Of a stretch of 64,000 nt of DNA, positions 46,527-55,864 are shown in pieces; position 1 is the stretch's first letter; the number at the start of each line of letters is the position of its first letter. The translations under genes and the position numbers were made by a program. Location: NCBI RefSeq assembly GCF_002234535.1, contig NZ_CP022521.1, positions 6,184,001-6,248,000 on the forward strand, given 5' to 3'. The DNA comes from Actinoalloteichus hoggarensis. GTDB lineage: Bacteria > Actinomycetota > Actinomycetes > Mycobacteriales > Pseudonocardiaceae. Under the pieces are notes generated by a model, which saw nothing but the letters and a program-made list of their open reading frames with translations, was not told the origin of the DNA and made no database searches.

Positions 46527-48875
46527 GTGATCACGCTGACCACCAGACTCTCGCCATCCGCGTTGGACACTCGCCGAGGGGTCGTTCGTCTGCACCGTGA
46601 GGTGCTGGACGCGCTCGGTCTGCACGCCTGGGACGCGGTCCGGCTGACCGGTGCACGGGTGACCGCGGCGCTGGCCGCCGCCGTCGAACCGGGGACCGCG
46701 GGCAATACCGGGCCCGGCGTGGTGCTGGTCGACGACGTGACACTGGCCAATCTCGGTCTCACCGAAGGCGCCGAGGTCGTCGTGGCCCCGGTCGAGGTGG
46801 CGGCGGCACGGTCCGTCACGGTGGCCGGCTCCAGGCTGGCGACGGCCGCGCTGCCGCCGGAGACCGTGCGGCTCGCCCTCATCGGCAAGGTGATCAGCCA
46901 GGGCGACTCGGTCTCCCTGCTGCCCCAGGATCTCGCGCCGCCCGCCGGAGCCGACGTCGGCCACGCCCGCAGGCGCCTCTCCGGAGCCATCGGGCTGACC
47001 TGGACGAACGAGCTGCTGACCATCACCGCCGTCGATCCGCCCGGGGCGGTCGCCGTGCAGCCGTCGACCGTGGTGTCCTGGCGCGACGGCTCCGGTGCGA
47101 CACCCGCGGCCGCGGGTGTCGCGCAGCAGGCACCCGCCGCCGCCGGATTCGCGAAGGCAGGCGTCGCCTCGCCGGGGCTGCGCACGACGCAGGCACCGAC
47201 CGGCACCTCGGGAGGCACGCACGGGGTCGTCGACGGGTCGGTGGTCTCGCAGGCGAGCCAGGAGCCCGGCGAGCATCCCGAGCCGCCCCCGATCGCCGAT
47301 CTCGTCGGCGCCCAGAACGCGGCGAAGCTGCTGGGCGAGTGGCTGCGCCTGACCATCCACCGGCCGGAGCTGCTGGCGAAGCTGGGAGCACGGCCGCGAG
47401 TCGGCGTCCTGGTCACCGGCCCGGCAGGCGTCGGCAAGGCCACGCTGGTGCGGTCGGTGACCAGGAGCGTGAACGCCGATCTCGTCGAGCTCGCCGCCCC
47501 GAGCGTCGTCGCGATCGAGGCGGGCGCGGCCTCCCAGCTGGTGCACGACGCGACGACGGCCGTCCGAGCCGCCGCCGGACAGGGCCGCTCCGTGGTGCTG
47601 CTGCTCACCGACGCCGAGTCGCTGCTGCCCGCGACCGACCCGCCGCCGCTGGCGACGATCGTCCTCGACGCGCTCCGCGACGTCAGCTCGATCCCGAAGG
47701 TGACGCTCGTCGCGACCAGCTCCCATCCCGAGTCCGTCGACCCGCGGCTGCGCGCCGGCGATCTGCTCGACCGCGAGCTGAGCCTCGCGCCGCCCGACGC
47801 GCGCACCCGGACCGAACTGCTGCGGATGCTGCTGCGCGACGTTCCCTCGGCCGACGACGTGGACCTCCCGGTGATCGCCGAACGCACCCCCGGATTCGTG
47901 GCCGCCGACCTGGTCGCGCTGCGGCGCGACGCGGCGGTGCAGGCCGCGCTGCGGCACCCGGAGGCCGACTCCGGCGAGGACGACGGGCCGCGCATCGAGC
48001 AGCGGGATCTGCTCGATGCCCTGCGCACCGTCCGCCCCATCGCGATGTCCACCACCGACTCGCTTCAGACCGGCGGCCTGACGCTGGAGGACGTCGGCGA
48101 CATGGCCGAGACCAAGCAGTCGCTGACCGAGGCGGTGCTGTGGCCGTTGCAGTACCCGGACTCCTTCGCCCGCCTGGGCGTCCGTCCGCCTCGCGGCGTG
48201 CTGTTGTACGGGCCGCCCGGTTGCGGCAAGACCTTCCTCGTGCGGGCGCTGGCGGGCACCGGGGCGCTGAACGTCCTCTCGGTGAAGGGCGCCGAACTGC
48301 TGGACAAGTGGGTGGGCGAGTCGGAACGGGCGGTACGGGAGCTGTTCCACCGCGCCGCCGAGGCGGCACCGGCGCTCGTCTTCCTCGACGAGGTGGACGC
48401 GTTGGCGCCGCGCCGAGGGCAGTCGGGCGACAGCGGCGTGGCCGACCGGGTGGTGGCGGCACTGCTGACCGAGATCGACGGGGTGGAGCCGATGCGGGAG
48501 GTCGTGGTCGTCGCGGCGACCAACCGTCCCGAACTGATCGATCCGGCGCTGCTGCGGCCCGGCCGGCTGGAGCGCATGGTCTATGTGCCGCCGCCGGACG
48601 CCGACGCGCGGACGGCCATCCTGGAGTCGGCGGCGAAGAACACGCCGTTGGCCGAGGGCGTCGACCTGTCGGCGCTGGCGGCCGAGCTGTCGGGCTATTC
48701 GGCTGCCGACTGCACGGCGTTGATCCGGGAGGCCGCGCTCACGGCGATGCGGGAGGACCTGGCGGCGGCCGAGGTGACGGCGGCGCACCTGGAGACGGCA
48801 CGGCAGGGCGTGCGTCCCTCCCTGGACCCGGCGCAGCTCGCGTCGCTGGAGGCCTACGCCGCGGCGCAGCACTGA
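46527..48875 (+). CDS. Cdc48/VCP-like tandem AAA ATPase
   Basis: A 782-residue protein. Residues ~1-150 match a Cdc48 N domain with a double-psi barrel (VRLHREVLDALGLHAWDAVR, ISQGDSVSLLPQDL). D1 (~255-510) has Walker A GPAGVGKATLV, but its Walker B is VVLLLTDAES, which lacks the DE pair. D2 (~520-770) is complete: Walker A GPPGCGKTFLV, Walker B ALVFLDEVDALAP, SRH ATNRPELIDPALLRPGRLE. D2 should be the active ATPase. Actinobacterial Cdc48 is a protein unfoldase thought to act in protein quality control. Confidence 0.93.
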   Translation: MITLTTRLSPSALDTRRGVVRLHREVLDALGLHAWDAVRLTGARVTAALAAAVEPGTAGNTGPGVVLVDDVTLANLGLTEGAEVVVAPVEVAAARSVTVAGSRLATAALPPETVRLALIGKVISQGDSVSLLPQDLAPPAGADVGHARRRLSGAIGLTWTNELLTITAVDPPGAVAVQPSTVVSWRDGSGATPAAAGVAQQAPAAAGFAKAGVASPGLRTTQAPTGTSGGTHGVVDGSVVSQASQEPGEHPEPPPIADLVGAQNAAKLLGEWLRLTIHRPELLAKLGARPRVGVLVTGPAGVGKATLVRSVTRSVNADLVELAAPSVVAIEAGAASQLVHDATTAVRAAAGQGRSVVLLLTDAESLLPATDPPPLATIVLDALRDVSSIPKVTLVATSSHPESVDPRLRAGDLLDRELSLAPPDARTRTELLRMLLRDVPSADDVDLPVIAERTPGFVAADLVALRRDAAVQAALRHPEADSGEDDGPRIEQRDLLDALRTVRPIAMSTTDSLQTGGLTLEDVGDMAETKQSLTEAVLWPLQYPDSFARLGVRPPRGVLLYGPPGCGKTFLVRALAGTGALNVLSVKGAELLDKWVGESERAVRELFHRAAEAAPALVFLDEVDALAPRRGQSGDSGVADRVVAALLTEIDGVEPMREVVVVAATNRPELIDPALLRPGRLERMVYVPPPDADARTAILESAAKNTPLAEGVDLSALAAELSGYSAADCTALIREAALTAMREDLAAAEVTAAHLETARQGVRPSLDPAQLASLEAYAAAQH

Positions 48876-48908
48876 CGGGTGGTGCGGCACTGCCAGTGGC
48901 GCAGAACT

Positions 48909-48960
48909 GACGGCGGGCAGGGCTCACGGCGGCGGGCGGGGCGAAGGCGAGCCCGCCGTC
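48909..48960 (+). terminator. Candidate terminator after the Cdc48-like gene
   Basis: GACGGCGGGC (48909-48918) can pair with GCCCGCCGTC (48951-48960) over 10 bp; a competing shorter pairing within the loop exists. It lies 33 bp after the stop. Confidence 0.45.
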
Positions 48961-49034
48961 AGGCCCGACAGCCGACGCCTGCGGCGGGCCGGGTCTCGGC
49001 CCGCCGCCCGCCACCGGGTAGCGTTCTCGAATTG

Positions 49035-50129
49035 ATGTACCGAGTCCTGTATTCCCTGGTCCTGAGCCGACTGCCCGCCGAGGCGGCCCATCGGCTGAGT
49101 TTCGCCGCGTTGCGCGTGCTGGCGGCGGTGCCGGGTGTCCGTGCGCTGTCGCGTCGGCTGTGCGCGCCCCGTGACCCGTCGCTGCGGGTCCGTGCGCTCG
49201 GCCTCGATCTGCCCGGCCCGCTCGGTCTGGCGGCGGGCTTCGACAAGGACGGCCGGGGCGCCGACGCGCTGGGCGCGCTCGGATTCGGATTCGTGGAGAT
49301 CGGCACCGTCACCGGGCATGCCCAGCCGGGCAATCCGCGGCCCCGGCTGTTCCGGTTGACGGCCGATCGCGCGCTCGTGAATCGGATGGGCTTCAACAAC
49401 GCCGGCTCCGACGCCGCGGCGGCCACGCTGCACCGCAGGCCGACGCCGAAGGAGACGGTCGTCGGCGTCAACATCGGCAAGACGAAGGCGATCGACGAGT
49501 CCGAGGCCACCGCCGACTACGTGCGCAGCGCCCGCCGCCTCGCTGACCTGGCCGATTACGTCGTCGTCAACGTCAGCTCGCCGAACACCCCCGGGCTGCG
49601 GGACCTGCAGGCGGTGGAGCGGCTTCGTCCGCTGCTCACCGCCGTGCGCGCCGCGCTGGACGAGACGACGACGCGCCGGGTGCCGCTGCTCGTGAAGATC
49701 GCTCCGGATCTGTCGGACGACGACGTCGACGCGGTGGCGGATCTCGCACTCGAGCTGAGCCTGGACGGGATCATCGCCACCAACACGACGATCTCGCGAG
49801 ACGGGCTGCGGACGTCCGAGGCCGAGGTGACGGCGCTGGGCGCGGGCGGGCTCTCCGGCGCTCCCCTCAAGGCCCGGTCGCTCGCGGTGCTGCGCAGACT
49901 CCGGGCGAAGGTCGGCGACCGTCTGGTGTTGATCGCGGTGGGCGGCATCGAGAACGCCGACGACGTCTGGGAGCGCATCACGGCCGGGGCCACGCTGGCG
50001 CAGTCCTACACCGGCCTGATCTACGGCGGACCGCTGTGGCCGAGGCGCGTTCATCGCGAGCTCGCCAAGAAGGTGCGGGCCGCCGGACTGGCACACATCG
50101 GTGACGCGGTGGGGACCGACCTGGGCTGA
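49035..50129 (+). CDS. pyrD: Quinone-dependent dihydroorotate dehydrogenase PyrD (class 2)
   Basis: A 364-residue FMN enzyme oxidising dihydroorotate to orotate in pyrimidine synthesis. The N-terminal ~40 residues form the membrane-binding helical part of class 2 enzymes ([19 protein letters not shown]). The FMN and substrate motifs are [30 protein letters not shown], the catalytic-serine segment [31 protein letters not shown] and [15 protein letters not shown] (49019-49024) precedes the ATG by 10 nt, giving a very short leader. It is isolated from other pyr genes. Confidence 0.97.
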   Translation: MYRVLYSLVLSRLPAEAAHRLSFAALRVLAAVPGVRALSRRLCAPRDPSLRVRALGLDLPGPLGLAAGFDKDGRGADALGALGFGFVEIGTVTGHAQPGNPRPRLFRLTADRALVNRMGFNNAGSDAAAATLHRRPTPKETVVGVNIGKTKAIDESEATADYVRSARRLADLADYVVVNVSSPNTPGLRDLQAVERLRPLLTAVRAALDETTTRRVPLLVKIAPDLSDDDVDAVADLALELSLDGIIATNTTISRDGLRTSEAEVTALGAGGLSGAPLKARSLAVLRRLRAKVGDRLVLIAVGGIENADDVWERITAGATLAQSYTGLIYGGPLWPRRVHRELAKKVRAAGLAHIGDAVGTDLG

Positions 50130-50185
50130 CAGCGTGCCGCCCGGCCTGACCGAGGGCGAGTCAGCCTGCCGGCGCCCAGTCGTAG

Positions 50186-50374
50186 TCCTCTTCGGCCGCG
50201 CCGCCGGCCATCATCGATCATCCACTTCTCGGTGGTGGCATCGAGATCCTGCGCTTCGACGGCCGTGCCCCGGACATCGTGCATCAGCCGACCTTCATCG
50301 GCGGTGGCGTCCACATCGCCGACCGCGTCCGCGCCTTCGATCGGCTTCGGGCCGTCGGGCCGGAGGATCCATGA
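50186..50374 (+). pseudogene. Remnant of a DUF5753 (Scr1-type) HTH regulator C terminus
   Basis: An open frame without a start encodes about 60 residues ending IEILRFDGRAPDIVHQP, then GGGVHIADRVRAFDRLRA and VGPEDP. This matches the last segment of DUF5753 regulators (a GG-x-hydrophobic strand, then a VxxxDRLRAxALSPED-like helix). No HTH or upstream half remains, since pyrD ends 57 bp before. The stop overlaps the next ATG (ATGA), the canonical arrangement of an Scr1-type regulator with its DUF397 partner. Confidence 0.6.
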
Positions 50375-50573
50375 CTACATCGAGACGCGTAGAAGGTCCG
50401 TCGGGAATGGTTCACGAGCAGCCGCGGCGGCGGAGCCGACAACAGCTGTGTCAAGGTGCGTTTCACCTCGGGCGGGTCGATGTGCGGGACTCGAGGAACG
50501 CCGCGGCGAGATGATCGAGGGCGTCATGGAGGCCGCCGAGGACGACGTCATCAGCATGGTGGAGATCGTCTAA
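50371..50573 (+). pseudogene. Frameshifted DUF397 domain gene
   Basis: Starting MTTSRR at 50371, the characteristic DUF397 core appears in pieces in different frames: EWFTSSRGGGADNSCVKVRF at about 50411-50470, then GRVDVRDSRN at about 50473-50500, then an acidic tail ending VEIV before the TAA at 50571. Intact DUF397 proteins read W-x-x-SS-x-SGG-x-NCVEV-x(8)-VAVRDSK in a single frame. At least two frameshifts separate these blocks, so the gene is broken. Confidence 0.65.
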
Positions 50574-50694
50574 TCGTCGGCCCCCAGTCCCCCGAGGACT
50601 CCGCACTCCCCCATGAGGCCGCCGCCGTGGCCGCGGAAGCGGTCGCAGGAAGCCTTCCCGCGGACTCACCGATGCGGGCTTCGTATCCTGGCAG

Positions 50695-51220
50695 GTGACA
50701 CCATGCGAGGCAGCGGGTCGGCTGGTCACGGAAGCTGATCGGTGGGCCGCAGGCGGCAGGGAACCGCATTTCGGCTCGATCGCCTGGTTCGATCTACCTC
50801 AACGTATCGCAGCCCGCGCCGCGGGTGACGATCCGGCGGCACCTCCGAACCGCGCCGACGGTGCCGAGAGCGGAACGGACCAGCCCGACATCGACGACGA
50901 ACCAGGAGCGAGACAGCCGTCCACTACGACCGCGCGGCCGGTTGACGACAACCGACGAGTAAAGCCGTCCGATCAGAGTCGCTGCACGACTTCGGAGTCG
51001 AAACGCTCGGCGTCGCCGACACGGTCCGACGGATACCGGACCTGCCTGACTACGTTCGGTGGCGGATACGACTCCACGAACCGCGATTCCACGTACTCAG
51101 CGACGGAACTCGGCGATCAGCCCGCGTTCTGCTCGCCGAACAGCCGCCGACGAGCATCGGTCCCGGAACCCCTGTTTCTCACCAGGCGCGACGGCGACGT
51201 CCGGTCCGCGCTGCCCTCTG
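50695..51220 (+). pseudogene. Degraded gene remnant of unknown family
   Basis: A plausible leaderless start (TATCCT at 50684-50689, GTG at 50695) opens VTPCEAAGRLVTEADRWAAG and FGSIAWFDLPQRIAARAAG, which looks like protein. The same frame then becomes low complexity, while a different frame from about 50950 to 51190 encodes protein-like sequence ESLHDFGVETLGVADTVRRI and PDYVRWRIRLHEPRFHVLSD. The change of frame suggests a gene with frameshifts. I do not recognise the family. Confidence 0.4.
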
Positions 51221-51239
51221 TCGGATCGTGCGCGCCGGA

Positions 51240-53654
51240 CTACTCCGTCCGCAGCTCCTCCGGCCGGGTGGCCCGACGCAGGGCGGGCAGGGTACCCAGG
51301 GTCACGACGAACGTGACGAGCAGGCCCGCCAGGACCGTCCAGCCGATCTCCGCGAGCGCGAAGTGCGGGATCCGCCAGCCGGGCAGCAGCGTCAGCAGCG
51401 CCATCAGCATTCCGATGCCGAGCGCGGTCACCAGGCCGGCCGCCATCGGGATCATCGACTGCAGCAGCACGGAGAACGCCAGGGTGCGCCGCGGCGCACC
51501 CACCGCCGAGATCACCGCCAACGGTCGCCTGCGTTCGCCGATCTGCTCGACGGCCACCACCAGCAGGCTGCTGCCGATCAACGCGAAGGTCAGGACGCCC
51601 GCGATAGTCAACGCCAGCAGAACGGTGTCGAACAGTCGTTGTTCCTCCTGGTCGTCGCCCTGCGGGGACAGTGCGCTCTCCAGCCCGCCGAACTGCACGA
51701 GCGGGTCCACGTCGGACAACGCGATGAGGGCCGCCTCGACGGCGTCCCGATCATTCGGGTCGACCGCCACGGTGAGCTGCTCCTCAAGCTGCCGGGCGGG
51801 CAGCCCCGCCGCGGCTTCTCGGGTGAGCAGCACCGAATAGGTCTCCGAATGCGTCCAGGCGAAGGGTTGCGGGTCCGAGGGGATCGTTCGCGCGTCCGCC
51901 GGGATGGTGAAGTCCACCGCCGGGTCGTCGTACCTCAACTGAAGACGCGCCCCGGCCTCGGTGGCCTCGTGGTGGTCGTCCGGGTTCGTCAGGACGAAGA
52001 CGTCCCCCGGTTCGCAGTCGGGCAGCGTGTTGAGCTTCGCGAGCTGTTCGCAGTCGCCGACGGCCACATGGTGAGCCTCGTGATACTCGTCCCCGAGGCG
52101 GGCCAGGTAGGTCTTCCAGCCGACGAACACGTCGTCGACGGCGGGTTCGGCCTCCAGCGCGGCGATGAGCTCCCGGCGCACGGACTCGTCGTTGTCGGCG
52201 CGACTCGAGTACACCGAGAAGCGCCCGACTTCCTGCGGCTCCGAGGAGTTCGAGTATTCGTCGGCGGCGGCGATCGCGGCTCGTGCCGCGGCCTCGTCGC
52301 GGACCTCCGCCCGCAGGGTCGACACGATGACCTGCAAGCCGATCATCCCGGCCAGAACCACGGCGACTCCGCTGACCGCGCGGGCCGCCGTGCCGGGGTC
52401 CAGCTGCAGCCTGCGCACCGCGAACTGCCAGGGCAGCGGACCGCCGCGTAACCGCGCCACCGCCCGTTCCAGCAGCCACGGCAGCAGGGCGGGCACCCCG
52501 ATGAGCAGCAACGCCACCGACAGGCTGAAGACCATGGCGGTCCCGGTCGACCGGACCGCCGCCTCCGGGGTGGCGGCGACCATGCCGATGCCGCCGACGA
52601 TGATCGGAACGAGTCGCCAGCCGAGTCGGCGGCGGACCGCTCTGCTCCCCCGGACCACTCCCAGCGGCTCGACGACGGTTCGGCGCATCGCCACGACGGC
52701 ACTGCCCACCGCGACGGCGGGCAGCCCGACGACGATCGCGATCACCGCCCACCACGCGGGGACGACATCCGAGGCGTAGACGCCGACCTGCATGATGCTG
52801 AGCTGTTCCAGGAACTGACGTGCGGGGAAGAACGCCAGGAAGCCGACGACCAGTCCGCCGACGGCGCCGAGCAACGCCTCGCCCGCGGCGATCCGCCGCA
52901 CCTGTCGGGCGTCCGCGCCCACGAGCCGCAGTGCCGCGAGCCGCCGATCGCGGGCCGCCTCGGCCATCCTGGTGCTGTTCGCGGTGAAGACCACGACGGG
53001 CACCACCATGACCGCGACGCCGACCAGCAGCATCGTCAGGACTATCGGGGTGATCTCGTCTTGATGAAACCGGCCGTCGATGTTGAAGCCATGGACGGCC
53101 AAGTCGCCACGATCCCGGAGCTGATCGCTGCCGACGTAGGCGAGGTGCTCCTGGGGGTCCAGCAGCCCGTCGGGGCCGATCACTCCGACGACCTCGTCAC
53201 CGAGACGCTGCCGCAGGCCGGCCCCCTCGGGGGACCGCAACAGCTCCGCCAACGCGGGGGAGGCGAGGATCTCCCCCGGTGCAGGCAGCGTGTCGACGCC
53301 GGGCGGGGGCTGTGGACTGCTCCCGTCGAGGTCGACGAAGAGGGCCCGGAACCGCGTGTCGCCGTGGTCGACGTAGTTCTGGTAGAAGTGGAATCCCGTG
53401 TCGGGGTCGACGACCTCGCCGCGCTGCTCGTCCACCCGGTCGGGAGTCCGCGCGGACTCCCGCAGGGCGCGTTGCTCGGCGACCGTGCCCGCCGAGGCCA
53501 GGAGCAGCAGCACGGCGACGCCCATCCCGGCGCCGATCGCGGTCAACGAGATGCGGCCCCAGGGGGTCCGACCGCCCCCGACGGCCAGTCGGACCCCCAG
53601 GGCCAGGTCTTCGGCCCAGCGGCGCAGCACACCGCGTCGATCGATGTTCGTCAC
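51240..53654 (-). CDS. FtsX-like ABC transporter permease
   Basis: An 804-residue membrane protein. Helix 1 (ISLTAIGAGMGVAVLLLLAS) is followed by an extracytoplasmic domain of about 170 residues. Helices 2-4 with ANSTRMAEAARDRRLAALRL form the first FtsX domain; a second extracytoplasmic domain and a second FtsX unit (FALIGSSLLVVAVEQIGERR, RPLAVISAVGAPRRTLA) complete the protein. This two-unit architecture fits MacB-like or peptide-exporting permeases. GTG start overlaps the ATPase stop by 4 bp (GTGA). It works with the upstream ATPase; the substrate is unknown. Confidence 0.92.
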   Translation of the reverse strand: MTNIDRRGVLRRWAEDLALGVRLAVGGGRTPWGRISLTAIGAGMGVAVLLLLASAGTVAEQRALRESARTPDRVDEQRGEVVDPDTGFHFYQNYVDHGDTRFRALFVDLDGSSPQPPPGVDTLPAPGEILASPALAELLRSPEGAGLRQRLGDEVVGVIGPDGLLDPQEHLAYVGSDQLRDRGDLAVHGFNIDGRFHQDEITPIVLTMLLVGVAVMVVPVVVFTANSTRMAEAARDRRLAALRLVGADARQVRRIAAGEALLGAVGGLVVGFLAFFPARQFLEQLSIMQVGVYASDVVPAWWAVIAIVVGLPAVAVGSAVVAMRRTVVEPLGVVRGSRAVRRRLGWRLVPIIVGGIGMVAATPEAAVRSTGTAMVFSLSVALLLIGVPALLPWLLERAVARLRGGPLPWQFAVRRLQLDPGTAARAVSGVAVVLAGMIGLQVIVSTLRAEVRDEAAARAAIAAADEYSNSSEPQEVGRFSVYSSRADNDESVRRELIAALEAEPAVDDVFVGWKTYLARLGDEYHEAHHVAVGDCEQLAKLNTLPDCEPGDVFVLTNPDDHHEATEAGARLQLRYDDPAVDFTIPADARTIPSDPQPFAWTHSETYSVLLTREAAAGLPARQLEEQLTVAVDPNDRDAVEAALIALSDVDPLVQFGGLESALSPQGDDQEEQRLFDTVLLALTIAGVLTFALIGSSLLVVAVEQIGERRRPLAVISAVGAPRRTLAFSVLLQSMIPMAAGLVTALGIGMLMALLTLLPGWRIPHFALAEIGWTVLAGLLVTFVVTLGTLPALRRATRPEELRTE

Positions 53655-54376
53655 ACCGTCACCTGCGTCGACGTCTCTTCCGGTGCGGTCACGCCGTCGC
53701 GGACGATGACCTCCCGGTCGGCGAAGGCGGCGACCGTGGGCTCGTGGGTCACCAGCACGACGGCGGCGTCGGTCTCCCGTGCCGTCTCGGTGAGCAGGGT
53801 CATGACCCGTTCGCCCTGCAACGTGTCCAGCGCTCCGGTCGGTTCGTCGGCGAAGACGACCTTCGGCCGGGCCACCAGCGCTCGCGCGATCGCCACCCGC
53901 TGTCCCTGGCCGCCGGAGATCTCTCCTGGCCTGTGGTCGGCGACGTCGGCGACGTCGAGTCGGGCGAGCCAGCTCTTGGCGTCGGCCGCGGCGCGGCGTC
54001 CCCCGACTCCGTTGAGTCGCAGGGGCAGGGCGACGTTCTCCACGACCGAGAGCTCGGGCACGAGCTGGCCGAACTGGAAGACGAAGCCGAATTCGCCGCG
54101 GCGCAGCGTGCTGCGTTCGACGTCGGTCATCGTCGTCACCTCCCGCCCGGCGTAGACCACCGACCCGGACTTCGGTGTGAGGATGCCCGCCAGACAGTGC
54201 AGCAGCGTGGACTTGCCGGACCCGGACGTGCCCATCACCGCGACGATCTCGCCGGGACGGACGGTGAGTGCCGCTCCCCGCAGGGCGCGGGTCTGACCGA
54301 AGTCCAGGTGCAGGTCGGCGCCGGTGAGGATCGGCACATCCGAGGTCGAAGCGCTCTGGTCGGACGCGGTGGTCAT
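53651..54376 (-). CDS. ABC transporter ATP-binding protein (LolD/MacB-like)
   Basis: A 241-residue ATPase. Walker A is GTSGSGKSTLL, the Q-loop is FVFQFGQLVPELSVVENV, the signature is ISGGQGQRVAIARAL (with ISGGQ), Walker B is VVFADEPTGALD and the switch is VTHEPTVA. The sequence class is that of the MacB/LolD ATPases that pair with FtsX-like permeases. ATG 54376 overlaps the PadR stop (ATGA), and its own stop overlaps the permease start, giving a tightly coupled operon. Confidence 0.95.
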   Translation of the reverse strand: MTTASDQSASTSDVPILTGADLHLDFGQTRALRGAALTVRPGEIVAVMGTSGSGKSTLLHCLAGILTPKSGSVVYAGREVTTMTDVERSTLRRGEFGFVFQFGQLVPELSVVENVALPLRLNGVGGRRAAADAKSWLARLDVADVADHRPGEISGGQGQRVAIARALVARPKVVFADEPTGALDTLQGERVMTLLTETARETDAAVVLVTHEPTVAAFADREVIVRDGVTAPEETSTQVTV

Positions 54377-54897
54377 GACTGAATCTCCTTGGCCAGCGGC
54401 CCGAGACGGGAAGCGGCGAGTTCTAGCCACTTCAGATCGGCTTCGAGGTGCAGCAGCGCGAAGTCCAAGACGATGTGGTCGGTGACCTCGGCGCCGCGCT
54501 TGCGCCGGGTCAGCTCGCGCATCGAGGTCAGATGAGCGGCTCGTTGGGCGTCCAGCAGCGTGGTGGGGTCCCGCCCGGACATCAAGGCGAGGACGACCTT
54601 GGTGTAGAGCTTGTTCTGGAGGTAGGAGTCCGGCTTCTCCGGGGTCTCCAGCCAGTGCACGACCTGCGTACGGCCCGCCGCCGTGATGGCGTAGCGCTTG
54701 CGGTCGGGTCCGTCGCCCGCCTCGATCCCCTCGACCTCCACGAGTCCGTCGCGCAGCAGACGCGCCAGCGTCGAGTAGACCTGCCCGTAGTGCAGGGCCC
54801 GTTCCCTGCCGAAGCGCTCGTCGTAGGCGCGTTTCAGGTCGTACCCATGCCTTGGCCCGTTCTCGAGCAGCCCGAGAAGGGTCTGGCTGATTGACAT
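54373..54897 (-). CDS. PadR family transcriptional repressor
   Basis: A 174-residue protein. The winged-helix domain is clear (TLLGLLENGPRHGYDLKRAY, ALHYGQVYSTLARLLRDGLV, DGPDRKRYAITAAGR). The C-terminal helical dimerisation half follows. ATG 54897 has a leaderless -10 6 nt upstream; a GTG at 54903 lies too close to it. It is the first gene of the ABC-FtsX operon, and a palindromic operator covers its promoter, so it most likely represses the operon until a toxic or signalling compound appears. Confidence 0.92.
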   Translation of the reverse strand: MSISQTLLGLLENGPRHGYDLKRAYDERFGRERALHYGQVYSTLARLLRDGLVEVEGIEAGDGPDRKRYAITAAGRTQVVHWLETPEKPDSYLQNKLYTKVVLALMSGRDPTTLLDAQRAAHLTSMRELTRRKRGAEVTDHIVLDFALLHLEADLKWLELAASRLGPLAKEIQS

Positions 54898-54903
54898 GGC
54901 CAC

Positions 54904-54926
54904 ACACTACACCGGGTGTATACACC
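54904..54926 (-). promoter_or_regulatory. PadR promoter with palindromic operator
   Basis: TAGTGT (54909-54904 on the minus strand) is the -10. Immediately upstream, TACACC-G-GGTGTA (54908-54920) and the perfect 12-mer GGTGTATACACC (54915-54926) share an arm, giving three alternating GGTGTA half-sites. The operator overlaps the -10, the expected layout for autorepression. Confidence 0.75.
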
Positions 54927-55168
54927 TAGCGAATACCCCTCCCCGTCGCGTCCGCCGTCCGCCGAGGCACCGATGCCGTTCGACGCGGGTCCGCGGGGAC
55001 CGCAAGATCCCAGCTCGCGCCTGCCTGCGCGCCGTCACCCGCTCCGGTGACGTCGCAGTCGCGGCCTGCTCACCCCTTCGGGCGGTCTCCCTCGGTCGAA
55101 GGAGCCCGAACCCTCGATGCGGGCTCCAACAGCGGACCCGACGGACGAGGACATCGGAGGTAGAAGAC

Positions 55169-55864
55169 GTGGGACGCCACTCGTCGACGGCAGACGTCGA
55201 GCGACTCGTGCGCAGCGCCATCGACGGCGACACGACCGCCTGGCAGGACCTCGTAGGGCGTTATTCGACGCTCGTCTGGGCCGTGGCCCGTGCGCATCGC
55301 CTGCCCACGGCCGACGCCATGGACGTCTGTCAGGCCACCTGGCTGCGCCTCACCGAACGGATGGCGTCGCTGCGGGAACCGAAGAAGCTCCCGGGCTGGC
55401 TCGTCACCACCGCCCGCCGGGAGTCCCTGCGCCTGCTGGCCCGACGCCGCCGCGAACAGGCTTGGGAACAACACGCCGCCGAGCCGAGACCCGCCGACCG
55501 GCCGAGCGACGAGACACCCGAGAACGTCGTCCTGCTCGCCGAGCAGGATCGCGCGTTGTGGGCGGCCTTCGCAGGCCTGCCGGAACGATGCCGCAGACTG
55601 CTGCGCACGATGGCGTTCCACCCCGACTGGACCTACACCCAGGTCGCCGCGTCGATGAACATGCCCGCCAACAGCGTCGGGCCCACGAGAAGCCGGTGCC
55701 TCGCGCGGCTGCGAGAACTGCTCGGCCCGACCGTCCCGCAGCCGGCCCGCATGGCGAAGCACGCAGCCGCGCCGCGGTTCCCCGGCGGCACATCCACGTC
55801 GAACGCGCTCCACGACCGACGCCGAGGCCGCGTTCGACGCGACGAGCCCGACACCGACCGATGA
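55169..55864 (+). CDS. Sigma-70 family factor (second, CHAT-locus-like)
   Basis: A 231-residue sigma factor closely related to the one at 36019. Region 2: QDLVGRYSTLVWAVARAHRL, AMDVCQATWLRLTERM, PGWLVTTARRESLRLL. Region 4: GLPERCRRLLRTMAFHPDWT, YTQVAASMNMPANSVGPTRS, RCLARLRELL. A Pro/Arg/Ala-rich tail of about 40 residues follows. GTG 55169 has GGAGGT 8 nt upstream. Its stop overlaps the next start (ATGA), the same arrangement as the other sigma-partner pair. No CHAT gene follows. Confidence 0.88.
   Translation: MGRHSSTADVERLVRSAIDGDTTAWQDLVGRYSTLVWAVARAHRLPTADAMDVCQATWLRLTERMASLREPKKLPGWLVTTARRESLRLLARRRREQAWEQHAAEPRPADRPSDETPENVVLLAEQDRALWAAFAGLPERCRRLLRTMAFHPDWTYTQVAASMNMPANSVGPTRSRCLARLRELLGPTVPQPARMAKHAAAPRFPGGTSTSNALHDRRRGRVRRDEPDTDR

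Noticed and set aside
50695-51840. A 381-codon open frame on the plus strand
   Set aside because: Its second half is antisense to the FtsX permease, which has clear domain structure. Only the first ~45 codons look protein-like, so it is listed as a remnant up to about 51220.
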